Assembly: GCA_964057225.1 (NCBI GenBank) | Contig: OZ059897.1 | Location: forward strand, 3,534,001 to 3,598,000 | Length of the DNA stretch: 64,000 bases | Origin: Auanema rhodensis | Taxonomy: Eukaryota > Nematoda > Chromadorea > Rhabditida > Rhabditidae | Direction of reading: 5' to 3' | Part shown: positions 25,301-38,454 of the stretch, piece after piece | Layout of the letters: every line of letters starts with the position of its first letter | How positions within the stretch are numbered: the first letter of the stretch is position 1 | Notes under the pieces: generated by a model | Databases searched by the model: none | What the model saw: the letters and a program-made list of their open reading frames with translations, nothing else | What the model was told of the DNA's origin: nothing | Made by a program: the position numbers and the translations under genes

Positions 25301-28300
25301 GGAAAATTTTTGTCAAAATGTTTTTGGAAGCAATGTTGAGTGTACATGGGAACTCAACATACACTAATGCATTATTTTTCAAACGATCATAACTAATTTT
25401 TGTATAGAGCGTTTCTCAATGTGGTATAGTGCATTCGATGCGGATTTTTAAGCTGCGTTGATCTGTGTTATCAGATTTGAGTTAACTTAAAAATGCACCG
25501 AGATATCAACTGATATATGTTCACACTTATATCCTCGATTTTCACCCTGAAGAGATGATTTTTTCGTTGAATAACATTGTCCATCGTCTTCGTCTTGAAA
25601 AAAGGAATCTAAAAACATCTACTTTTTGTGAAATTATTTAGAAATTTTTCGGGAAAATTTTTGTCAAAATGTTTTTGGAAGCAATGTTGAGTGTACATGG
25701 GAACTCAACATACACTAATGCATTATTTTTCAAACGATCATAACTTATTTTTGTATAGAGCGTTTCTCAATGTAGTGTAGTGCATTCGATGCGGATTTTT
25801 AAGCTGCGTCGATCTGTGTTATCCGATTTGAGCTAGCTTGAAAATGTACCGAGATATCAACTGATATAGGTTCACACTTATATCCTCGATTTTCACCCTG
25901 AAGAATTTATTTTTTCGTTGAATAACATTGTCCATCGTCTTCGCCTTGAAAAAAGGAATCTAAAAACATCTACTTTTTGTGAAATTATTTAGAAATTTTT
26001 CGGGAAAATTTTTGTCAAAATGTTTTTGGAAGCAATGTTGAGTGTACATGGGAACTCAGCATACACTAATGCATTATTTTTCAAACGATAATAACTAATT
26101 TTTGTATAGAGCGTTTCTCAATGTAGTATAGTGCATTCGATGCGGATTTTTAAGCTGCGTCGATCTGTGTTATCCGATTTGAGCTAGCTTGAAAATGTAC
26201 CGAGATATCAACTGATATATGTTCACACTTATATCCTCGATTTTCACCCTGAAGAAATGATTTTTTCGTTGAATAACATTGTCCATCATCTTCGTCTTGA
26301 AAAAAGGAATCTAAAAACATCTACTTTTTGTGAAATTATTCAGAAATTTTTCGGGAAAATTTTTGTCAAAATGTTTTTGGAAGCAATGTTGAGTGTACAT
26401 GGGAACTCAACATACACTAATGCATTATTTTTCAAACGATCATAACTAATTTTTGTATAGAGCGTTTCTCAATGTAGTATAGTGCATTCGATGCGGATTT
26501 TTAAGCTGCTTTGATCTGTGTTATCAGATTTGAGTTAACTTAAAAATGCACCGAGATATCAACTGATATAGGTTCACACTTATATCCTCGATTTTCACCC
26601 TGAAGAAATGATTTTTTCGTTGAAAAACATTGTCCATCGTATTCGTCTTGAAAAAAGGAATCTAAAAACATCTACTTTTTGTGAAATTATTTAGAAATTT
26701 TTCGGGAAAATTTTTGTCAAAATGTTTTTGGAAGCAATGTTGAGTGTACATGGGAACTCAGCATACACTAATGCATTATTTTTCAAACGATAATAACTAA
26801 TTTTTGTATAGAGCGTTTCTCAATGTGGTATAGTGCATTCGATGCGGATTTTTAAGCTGCGTTGATCTGTGTTATCAGATTTGAGTTAACTTAAAAATGC
26901 ACCGAGATATCAACTGATATATGTTCACACTTATATCCTCGATTTTCACCCTGAAGAGATGATTTTTTCGTTGAATAACATTGTCCATCGTCTTCGTCTT
27001 GAGAAAAGGAATCTAAAAACATCTACTTTTTGTGAAATTATTTAGAAATTTTTCGGGAAAATTTTTGTCAAAATGTTTTTGGAAGCAATGTTGAGTGTAC
27101 ATGGGAACTCAACATACACTAATGCATTATTTTTCAAACGATCATAACTTATTTTTGTATAGAGCGTTTCTCAATGTAGTGTAGTGCATTCGATGCGGAT
27201 TTTTAAGCTGCGTCGATCTGTGTTATCCGATTTGAGCTAGCTTGAAAATGTACCGAGATATCAACTGATATAGGTTCACACTTATATCCTCGATTTTCAC
27301 CCTGAAGAATTTATTTTTTCGTTGAATAACATTGTCCATCGTCTTCGCCTTGAAAAAAGGAATCTAAAAACATCTACTTTTTGTGAAATTATTTAGAAAT
27401 TTTTCGGGAAAATTTTTGTCAAAATGTTTTTGGAAGCAATGTTGAGTGTACATGGGAACTCAGCATACACTAATGCATTATTTTTCAAACGATAATAACT
27501 AATTTTTGTATAGAGCGTTTCTCAATGTAGTATAGTGCATTCGATGCGGATTTTTAAGCTGCGTTGATCTGTGTTATCAGATTTGAGTTAGCTTAAAAAT
27601 GCACCGAGATATCAACTGATATATGTTCACACTCATATCCTCGATTATCACCCTGAAGAATTGATTTTTTCGTTGAAAAACATTGTCCATCGTATTTTTC
27701 TTGAAAAAAGGAATCTAAAAACATCTACTTTTTGTGAAATTATTTAGAAATTTTTCGGGAAAATTTTTGTCAAAATGTTTTTGGAAGCAATGTTGAGTGT
27801 ACATGGGAACTCAACATACACTAATGCATTATTTTTCAAACGATCATAACTAATTCTTGTATAGAGCGTTTCTCAATGTAGTATAGTGCATTCGATGCGG
27901 ATTTTTAAGCTGCGTTGATCTGTGTTATCAGATTTGAGTTAGCTTAAAAATGCACCGAGATATCAACTGATATATGTTCACACTTATATCCTCGATTTTC
28001 ACCCTGAAGAAATGATTTTTTCGTTGAATAACATTGTCCATCGTCTTCGTCTTGAAAAAAGGAATCTAAAAACATCTACTTTTTGTGAAATTATTTAGAA
28101 ATTTTTCGGGAAAATTTTTGTCAAAATGTTTTTGGAAGCAATGTTGAGTGTACATGGGAACTCAACATACACTAATGCATTATTTTTCAAACGATCATAA
28201 CTAATTTTTGTATAGAGCGTTTCTCAATGTGGTATAGTGCATTCGATGCGGATTTTTAAGCTGCGTTGATCTGTGTTATCAGATTTGAGTTAACTTAAAA

Positions 28301-28626
28301 ATGCACCGAGATATCAACTGATATATGTTCACACTTATATCCTCGATTTTCACCCTGAAGAGATGATTTTTTTGTTGAATAACATTGTCCATCGTCTTCG
28401 TCTTGAAAAAAGGAATCTAAAAACATCTACTTTTTGTGAAATTATTTAGAAATTTTTCGGGAAAATTTTTGTCAAAATGTTTTTGGAAGCAATGTTGAGT
28501 GTACATGGGAACTCAACATACACTAATGCATTATTTTTCAAACGATCATAACTTATTTTTGTATAGAGCGTTTCTCAATGTAGTGTAGTGCATTCGATGC
28601 GGATTTTTAAGCTGCGTCGATCTGTG
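22309..28626. repeat. Eight-monomer higher-order repeat zone (2,808 bp)
   Basis: The order is N-A2-B-H, N-A2-B-C-D-A-B-H, N-A2-B-C-D-A. The eight units B-H-N-A2-B-C-D-A at 23011-25818 repeat at 25819-28626. The first N-A2-B-H set is a four-monomer short form. The change GGATTTTAAAGC occurs near 22285 and 23690, 1,404 bp apart, supporting a four-monomer duplication, and is absent from the corresponding place near 26498. The last A unit has TTTTTTTGTTG near 28369, which is shared with the unit 5,616 bp downstream. Confidence 0.8.
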
Positions 28627-31600
28627 TTATCCGATTTGAGCTAGCTTGAAAATGTACCGAGATATCAACTGATATATGTTCACACTTATATCCTCGATTT
28701 TCACCCTGAAGAAATGATTTTTTCGTTGAATAACATTGTCCATCGTCTTAGTCTTGAAAAAAGGAAACTGAAAACATCTACTTTTTGTGAAATTATTTAG
28801 AAATTTTTCGGGAAAATTTTTGTCAAAATGTTTTTGGAAGCAATATTGAGTGTACATGGGAACTCAACATACACTAATGCATTATTTTTCAAACGATCAT
28901 AACTAATTTTTGTAAATAGCGTTTCTCAATGTAGTATAGTGCATTCGATGCGGATTTTTAAGCTGCGTGGATCTGTGTTATCCGATTTGAGCTAGCTTGA
29001 AAATGTACCGAGATATCAACTGATATATGTTCACACTTATATCCTCGATTTTCACCCTGAAGAAATGATTTTTTCGTTGAATAACATTGTCCATCATCTT
29101 CGTCTTGAAAAAAAGAATCTAAAAACATCTACTTTTTGTGAAATTATTCAGAAATTTTTCGGGAAAATTTTTGTCAAAATGTTTTTGGAAGCAATGTTGA
29201 GTGTACATGGGAACTCAACATACACTAATGCATTATTTTTCAAACGATCATAACTAATTTTTGTATAGAGCGTTTCTCAATGTAGTATAGTGCATTCGAT
29301 GCGGATTTTTAAGCTGCGTTGATCTGTGTTATCAGATTTGAGTTAGCTTAAAAATGCACCGAGATATCAACTGATATATGTTCACACTTATATCCTCGAT
29401 TTTCACCCTGAAGAAATGATTTTTTCGTTGAATAACATTGTCCATCGTCTTAGTCTTGAAAAAAGGAAACTGAAAACATCTACTTTTTGTGAAATTATTT
29501 AGAAATTTTTCGGGAAAATTTTTGTCAAAATGTTTTTGGAAGCAATATTGAGTGTACATGGGAACTCAACATACACTAATGCATTATTTTTCAAACGATC
29601 ATAACTAATTCTTGTAAATAGCGTTTCTCAATGTAGTATAGTGCATTCGATGCGGATTTTTAAGCTGCGTGGATCTGTGTTATCAGATTTGAGTTAGCTT
29701 AAAAATGCACCGAGATATCAACTGATATAGGTTCACACTTATATCCTCGATTTTCACCCTGAAGAAATGATTTTTTCGTTGAAAAACATTGTCCATCGTA
29801 TTCGTCTTGAAAAAAGGAATCTAAAAACATCTACTTTTTGTGAAATTATTTAGAAATTTTTCGGGAAAATTTTTGTCAAAATGTTTTTGGAAGCAATGTT
29901 GAGTGTACATGGGAACTCAGCATACACTAATGCATTATTTTTCAAACGATAATAACTAATTTTTTTATAGAGCGTTTCTCAATGTGGTATAGTGCATTCG
30001 ATGCGGATTTTTAAGCTGCGTTGATCTGTGTTATCAGATTTGAGTTAACTTAAAAATGCACCGAGATATCAACTGATATATGTTCACACTTATATCCTCG
30101 ATTTTCACCCTGAAGAGATGATTTTTTCGTTGAATAACATTGTCCATCGTCTTCGTCTTGAGAAAAGGAATCTAAAAACATCTACTTTTTGTGAAATTAT
30201 TTAGAAATTTTTCGGGAAAATTTTTGTCAAAATGTTTTTGGAAGCAATGTTGAGTGTACATGGGAACTCAACATACACTAATGCATTATTTTTCAAACGA
30301 TCATAACTTATTTTTGTATAGAGCGTTTCTCAATGTAGTGTAGTGCATTCGATGCGGATTTTTAAGCTGCGTCGATCTGTGTTATCCGATTTGAGCTAGC
30401 TTGAAAATGTACCGAGATATCAACTGATATAGGTTCACACTTATATCCTCGATTTTCACCCTGAAGAATTTATTTTTTCGTTGAATAACATTGTCCATCG
30501 TCTTCGCCTTGAAAAAAGGAATCTAAAAACATCTACTTTTTGTGAAATTATATAGAAATTTTTCGGGAAAATTTTTGTCAAAATGTTTTTGGAAGCAATG
30601 TTGAGTGTACATGGGAACTCAGCATACACTAATGCATTATTTTTCAAACGATAATAACTAATTTTTGTATAGAGCGTTTCTCAATGTAGTATAGTGCATT
30701 CGATGCGGATTTTTAAGCTGCGTGGATCTGTGTTATCAGATTTGAGTTAGCTTAAAAATGCACCGAGATATCAACTGATATATGTTCACACTTATATCCT
30801 CGATTTTCACCCTGAAGAAATGATTTTTTCGTTGAATAACATTGTCCATCGTATTCGTCTTGAAAAAAGGAATCTAAAAACATCTACTTTTTGTGAAATT
30901 ATTTAGAAATTTTTCGGGAAAATTTTTGTCAAAATGTTTTTGGAAGCAATGTTGAGTGTACATGGGAACTCAGCATACACTAATGCATTATTTTTCAAAC
31001 GATAATAACTAATTTTTGTATAGAGCGTTTCTCAATGTAGTATAGTGCATTCGATGCGGATTTTTAAGCTGCGTTGATCTGTGTTATCAGATTTGAGTTA
31101 ACTTAAAAATGCACCGAGATATCAACTGATATATGTTCACACTTATATCCTCGATTTTCACCCTGAAGAGATGATTTTTTCGTTGAATAACATTGTCCAT
31201 CGTCTTCGTCTTGAGAAAAGGAATCTAAAAACATCTACTTTTTGTGAAATTATTTAGAAATTTTTCGGGAAAATTTTTGTCAAAATGTTTTTGGAAGCAA
31301 TGTTGAGTGTACATGGGAACTCAACATACACTAATGCATTATTTTTCAAACGATCATAACTTATTTTTGTATAGAGCGTTTCTCAATGTAGTGTAGTGCA
31401 TTCGATGCGGATTTTTAAGCTGCGTCGATCTGTGTTATCCGATTTGAGCTAGCTTGAAAATGTACCGAGATATCAACTGATATAGGTTCACACTTATATC
31501 CTCGATTTTCACCCTGAAGAATTTATTTTTTCGTTGAATAACATTGTCCATCGTCTTCGCCTTGAAAAAAGGAATCTAAAAACATCTACTTTTTGTGAAA

Positions 31601-34242
31601 TTATTTAGAAATTTTTCGGGAAAATTTTTGTCAAAATGTTTTTGGAAGCAATGTTGAGTGTACATGGGAACTCAGCATACACTAATGCATTATTTTTCAA
31701 ACGATAATAACTAATTTTTGTATAGAGCGTTTCTCAATGTAGTATAGTGCATTCGATGCGGATTTTTAAGCTGCGTTGATCTGTGTTATCAGATTTGAGT
31801 TAGCTTAAAAATGCACCGAGATATCAACTGATATATGTTCACACTCATATCCTCGATTATCACCCTGAAGAATTGATTTTTTCGTTGAAAAACATTGTCC
31901 ATCGTATTTTTCTTGAAAAAAGGAATCTAAAAACATCTACTTTTTGTGAAATTATTTAGAAATTTTTCGGGAAAATTTTTGTCAAAATGTTTTTGGAAGC
32001 AATGTTGAGTGTACATGGGAACTCAACATACACTAATGCATTATTTTTCAAACGATCATAACTAATTCTTGTATAGAGCGTTTCTCAATGTAGTATAGTG
32101 CATTCGATGCGGATTTTTAAGCTGCGTGGATCTGTGTTATCAGATTTGAGTTAGCTTAAAAATGCACCGAGATATCAACTGATATATGTTCACACTTATA
32201 TCCTCGATTTTCACCCTGAAGAAATGATTTTTTCGTTGAATAACATTGTCCATCGTATTCGTCTTGAAAAAAGGAATCTAAAAACATCTACTTTTTGTGA
32301 AATTATTTAGAAATTTTTCGGGAAAATTTTTGTCAAAATGTTTTTGGAAGCAATGTTGAGTGTACATGGGAACTCAGCATACACTAATGCATTATTTTTC
32401 AAACGATAATAACTAATTTTTGTATAGAGCGTTTCTCAATGTAGTATAGTGCATTCGATGCGGATTTTTAAGCTGCGTTGATCTGTGTTATCAGATTTGA
32501 GTTAACTTAAAAATGCACCGAGATATCAACTGATATATGTTCACACTTATATCCTCGATTTTCACCCTGAAGAGATGATTTTTTCGTTGAATAACATTGT
32601 CCATCGTCTTCGTCTTGAGAAAAGGAATCTAAAAACATCTACTTTTTGTGAAATTATTTAGAAATTTTTCGGGAAAATTTTTGTCAAAATGTTTTTGGAA
32701 GCAATGTTGAGTGTACATGGGAACTCAACATACACTAATGCATTATTTTTCAAACGATCATAACTTATTTTTGTATAGAGCGTTTCTCAATGTAGTGTAG
32801 TGCATTCGATGCGGATTTTTAAGCTGCGTCGATCTGTGTTATCCGATTTGAGCTAGCTTGAAAATGTACCGAGATATCAACTGATATAGGTTCACACTTA
32901 TATCCTCGATTTTCACCCTGAAGAATTTATTTTTTCGTTGAATAACATTGTCCATCGTCTTCGCCTTGAAAAAAGGAATCTAAAAACATCTACTTTTTGT
33001 GAAATTATTTAGAAATTTTTCGGGAAAATTTTTGTCAAAATGTTTTTGGAAGCAATGTTGAGTGTACATGGGAACTCAGCATACACTAATGCATTATTTT
33101 TCAAACGATAATAACTAATTTTTGTATAGAGCGTTTCTCAATGTAGTATAGTGCATTCGATGCGGATTTTTAAGCTGCGTTGATCTGTGTTATCAGATTT
33201 GAGTTAGCTTAAAAATGCACCGAGATATCAACTGATATATGTTCACACTCATATCCTCGATTATCACCCTGAAGAATTGATTTTTTCGTTGAAAAACATT
33301 GTCCATCGTATTTTTCTTGAAAAAAGGAATCTAAAAACATCTACTTTTTGTGAAATTATTTAGAAATTTTTCGGGAAAATTTTTGTCAAAATGTTTTTGG
33401 AAGCAATGTTGAGTGTACATGGGAACTCAACATACACTAATGCATTATTTTTCAAACGATCATAACTAATTCTTGTATAGAGCGTTTCTCAATGTAGTAT
33501 AGTGCATTCGATGCGGATTTTTAAGCTGCGTTGATCTGTGTTATCAGATTTGAGTTAGCTTAAAAATGCACCGAGATATCAACTGATATATGTTCACACT
33601 TATATCCTCGATTTTCACCCTGAAGAAATGATTTTTTCGTTGAATAACATTGTCCATCGTCTTCGTCTTGAAAAAAGGAATCTAAAAACATCTACTTTTT
33701 GTGAAATTATTTAGAAATTTTTCGGGAAAATTTTTGTCAAAATGTTTTTGGAAGCAATGTTGAGTGTACATGGGAACTCAACATACACTAATGCATTATT
33801 TTTCAAACGATCATAACTAATTTTTGTATAGAGCGTTTCTCAATGTGGTATAGTGCATTCGATGCGGATTTTTAAGCTGCGTTGATCTGTGTTATCAGAT
33901 TTGAGTTAACTTAAAAATGCACCGAGATATCAACTGATATATGTTCACACTTATATCCTCGATTTTCACCCTGAAGAGATGATTTTTTTGTTGAATAACA
34001 TTGTCCATCGTCTTCGTCTTGAAAAAAGGAATCTAAAAACATCTACTTTTTGTGAAATTATTTAGAAATTTTTCGGGAAAATTTTTGTCAAAATGTTTTT
34101 GGAAGCAATGTTGAGTGTACATGGGAACTCAACATACACTAATGCATTATTTTTCAAACGATCATAACTTATTTTTGTATAGAGCGTTTCTCAATGTAGT
34201 GTAGTGCATTCGATGCGGATTTTTAAGCTGCGTCGATCTGTG
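28627..34242. repeat. Expanded 16-monomer version of the 12-monomer higher-order repeat
   Basis: The class order is E-H-F-G-A-B-I-A-B-C, then an extra I-A-B-C, then D-A. The extra four-monomer block accounts for the difference from the 12-unit form. The first C unit is followed by CGTGGAT (near 32125) rather than CGTTGAT, as expected where C now leads into I. Rare changes TTTTTTTATAGAG (near 29962) and TATATAGAA (near 30549) recur 5,616 bp later. Confidence 0.85.
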
Positions 34243-37200
34243 TTATCCGATTTGAGCTAGCTTGAAAATGTACCGAGATATCAACTGATATATGTTCACA
34301 CTTATATCCTCGATTTTCACCCTGAAGAAATGATTTTTTCGTTGAATAACATTGTCCATCGTCTTAGTCTTAAAAAAAGGAAACTGAAAACATCTACTTT
34401 TTGTGAAATTATTTAGAAATTTTTCGGGAAAATTTTTGTCAAAATGTTTTTGGAAGCAATATTGAGTGTACATGGGAACTCAACATACACTAATGCATTA
34501 TTTTTCAAACGATCATAACTAATTTTTGTAAATAGCGTTTCTCAATGTAGTATAGTGCATTCGATGCGGATTTTTAAGCTGCGTGGATCTGTGTTATCCG
34601 ATTTGAGCTAGCTTGAAAATGTACCGAGATATCAACTGATATATGTTCACACTTATATCCTCGATTTTCACCCTGAAGAAATGATTTTTTCGTTGAATAA
34701 CATTGTCCATCATCTTCGTCTTGAAAAAAAGAATCTAAAAACATCTACTTTTTGTGAAATTATTCAGAAATTTTTCGGGAAAATTTTTGTCAAAATGTTT
34801 TTGGAAGCAATGTTGAGTGTACATGGGAACTCAACATACACTAATGCATTATTTTTCAAACGATCATAACTAATTTTTGTATAGAGCGTTTCTCAATGTA
34901 GTATAGTGCATTCGATGCGGATTTTTAAGCTGCGTTGATCTGTGTTATCAGATTTGAGTTAGCTTAAAAATGCACCGAGATATCAACTGATATATGTTCA
35001 CACTTATATCCTCGATTTTCACCCTGAAGAAATGATTTTTTCGTTGAATAACATTGTCCATCGTCTTAGTCTTGAAAAAAGGAAACTGAAAACATCTACT
35101 TTTTGTGAAATTATTTAGAAATTTTTCGGGAAAATTTTTGTCAAAATGTTTTTGGAAGCAATATTGAGTGTACATGGGAACTCAACATACACTAATGCAT
35201 TATTTTTCAAACGATCATAACTAATTCTTGTAAATAGCGTTTCTCAATGTAGTATAGTGCATTCGATGCGGATTTTTAAGCTGCGTGGATCTGTGTTATC
35301 AGATTTGAGTTAGCTTAAAAATGCACCGAGATATCAACTGATATAGGTTCACACTTATATCCTCGATTTTCACCCTGAAGAAATGATTTTTTCGTTGAAA
35401 AACATTGTCCATCGTATTCGTCTTGAAAAAAGGAATCTAAAAACATCTACTTTTTGTGAAATTATTTAGAAATTTTTCGGGAAAATTTTTGTCAAAATGT
35501 TTTTGGAAGCAATGTTGAGTGTACATGGGAACTCAGCATACACTAATGCATTATTTTTCAAACGATAATAACTAATTTTTTTATAGAGCGTTTCTCAATG
35601 TGGTATAGTGCATTCGATGCGGATTTTTAAGCTGCGTTGATCTGTGTTATCAGATTTGAGTTAACTTAAAAATGCACCGAGATATCAACTGATATATGTT
35701 CACACTTATATCCTCGATTTTCACCCTGAAGAGATGATTTTTTCGTTGAATAACATTGTCCATCGTCTTCGTCTTGAGAAAAGAAATCTAAAAACATCTA
35801 CTTTTTGTGAAATTATTTAGAAATTTTTCGGGAAAATTTTTGTCAAAATGTTTTTGGAAGCAATGTTGAGTGTACATGGGAACTCAACATACACTAATGC
35901 ATTATTTTTCAAACGATCATAACTTATTTTTGTATAGAGCGTTTCTCAATGTAGTGTAGTGCATTCGATGCGGATTTTTAAGCTGCGTCGATCTGTGTTA
36001 TCCGATTTGAGCTAGCTTGAAAATGTACCGAGATATCAACTGATATAGGTTCACACTTATATCCTCGATTTTCACCCTGAAGAATTTATTTTTTCGTTGA
36101 ATAACATTGTCCATCGTCTTCGCCTTGAAAAAAGGAATCTAAAAACATCTACTTTTTGTGAAATTATATAGAAATTTTTCGGGAAAATTTTTGTCAAAAT
36201 GTTTTTGGAAGCAATGTTGAGTGTACATGGGAACTCAGCATACACTAATGCATTATTTTTCAAACGATAATAACTAATTTTTGTATAGAGCGTTTCTCAA
36301 TGTAGTATAGTGCATTCGATGCGGATTTTTAAGCTGCGTGGATCTGTGTTATCAGATTTGAGTTAGCTTAAAAATGCACCGAGATATCAACTGATATATG
36401 TTCACACTTATATCCTCGATTTTCACCCTGAAGAAATGATTTTTTCGTTGAATAACATTGTCCATCGTATTCGTCTTGAAAAAAGGAATCTAAAAACATC
36501 TACTTTTTGTGAAATTATTTAGAAATTTTTCGGGAAAATTTTTGTCAAAATGTTTTTGGAAGCAATGTTGAGTGTACATGGGAACTCAGCATACACTAAT
36601 GCATTATTTTTCAAACGATAATAACTAATTTTTGTATAGAGCGTTTCTCAATGTAGTATAGTGCATTCGATGCGGATTTTTAAGCTGCGTTGATCTGTGT
36701 TATCAGATTTGAGTTAACTTAAAAATGCACCGAGATATCAACTGATATATGTTCACACTTATATCCTCGATTTTCACCCTGAAGAGATGATTTTTTCGTT
36801 GAATAACATTGTCCATCGTCTTCGTCTTGAGAAAAGGAATCTAAAAACATCTACTTTTTGTGAAATTATTTAGAAATTTTTCGGGAAAATTTTTGTCAAA
36901 ATGTTTTTGGAAGCAATGTTGAGTGTACATGGGAACTCAACATACACTAATGCATTATTTTTCAAACGATCATAACTTATTTTTGTATAGAGCGTTTCTC
37001 AATGTAGTGTAGTGCATTCGATGCGGATTTTTAAGCTGCGTCGATCTGTGTTATCCGATTTGAGCTAGCTTGAAAATGTACCGAGATATCAACTGATATA
37101 GGTTCACACTTATATCCTCGATTTTCACCCTGAAGAATTTATTTTTTCGTTGAATAACATTGTCCATCGTCTTCGCCTTGAAAAAAGGAATCTAAAAACA

Positions 37201-38454
37201 TCTACTTTTTGTGAAATTATTTAGAAATTTTTCGGGAAAATTTTTGTCAAAATGTTTTTGGAAGCAATGTTGAGTGTACATGGGAACTCAGCATACACTA
37301 ATGCATTATTTTTCAAACGATAATAACTAATTTTTGTATAGAGCGTTTCTCAATGTAGTATAGTGCATTCGATGCGGATTTTTAAGCTGCGTTGATCTGT
37401 GTTATCAGATTTGAGTTAGCTTAAAAATGCACCGAGATATCAACTGATATATGTTCACACTCATATCCTCGATTATCACCCTGAAGAATTGATTTTTTCG
37501 TTGAAAAACATTGTCCATCGTATTTTTCTTGAAAAAAGGAATCTAAAAACATCTACTTTTTGTGAAATTATTTAGAAATTTTTCGGGAAAATTTTTGTCA
37601 AAATGTTTTTGGAAGCAATGTTGAGTGTACATGGGAACTCAACATACACTAATGCATTATTTTTCAAACGATCATAACTAATTCTTGTATAGAGCGTTTC
37701 TCAATGTAGTATAGTGCATTCGATGCGGATTTTTAAGCTGCGTTGATCTGTGTTATCAGATTTGAGTTAGCTTAAAAATGCACCGAGATATCAACTGATA
37801 TATGTTCACACTTATATCCTCGATTTTCACCCTGAAGAAATGATTTTTTCGTTGAATAACATTGTCCATCGTCTTCGTCTTGAAAAAAGGAATCTAAAAA
37901 CATCTACTTTTTGTGAAATTATTTAGAAATTTTTCGGGAAAATTTTTGTCAAAATGTTTTTGGAAGCAATGTTGAGTGTACATGGGAACTCAACATACAC
38001 TAATGCATTATTTTTCAAACGATCATAACTAATTTTTGTATAGAGCGTTTCTCAATGTGGTATAGTGCATTCGATGCGGATTTTTAAGCTGCGTTGATCT
38101 GTGTTATCAGATTTGAGTTAACTTAAAAATGCACCGAGATATCAACTGATATATGTTCACACTTATATCCTCGATTTTCACCCTGAAGAGATGATTTTTT
38201 CGTTGAATAACATTGTCCATCGTCTTCGTCTTGAAAAAAGGAATCTAAAAACATCTACTTTTTGTGAAATTATTTAGAAATTTTTCGGGAAAATTTTTGT
38301 CAAAATGTTTTTGGAAGCAATGTTGAGTGTACATGGGAACTCAACATACACTAATGCATTATTTTTCAAACGATCATAACTTATTTTTGTATAGAGCGTT
38401 TCTCAATGTAGTGTAGTGCATTCGATGCGGATTTTTAAGCTGCGTCGATCTGTG
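34243..38454. repeat. Complete 12-monomer higher-order repeat (4,212 bp)
   Basis: Order E-H-F-G-A2-B-I-A2-B-C-D-A. It shares TTTTTTTATAGAG and TATATAGAA with the preceding block at a 5,616-bp offset, so its left two-thirds is a close copy of that block. Private changes are CTTAAAAAAAGG near 34369 and GAGAAAAGAAATC near 35777. This and 51091-55302 are the two complete 12-unit copies in the window. Confidence 0.87.
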
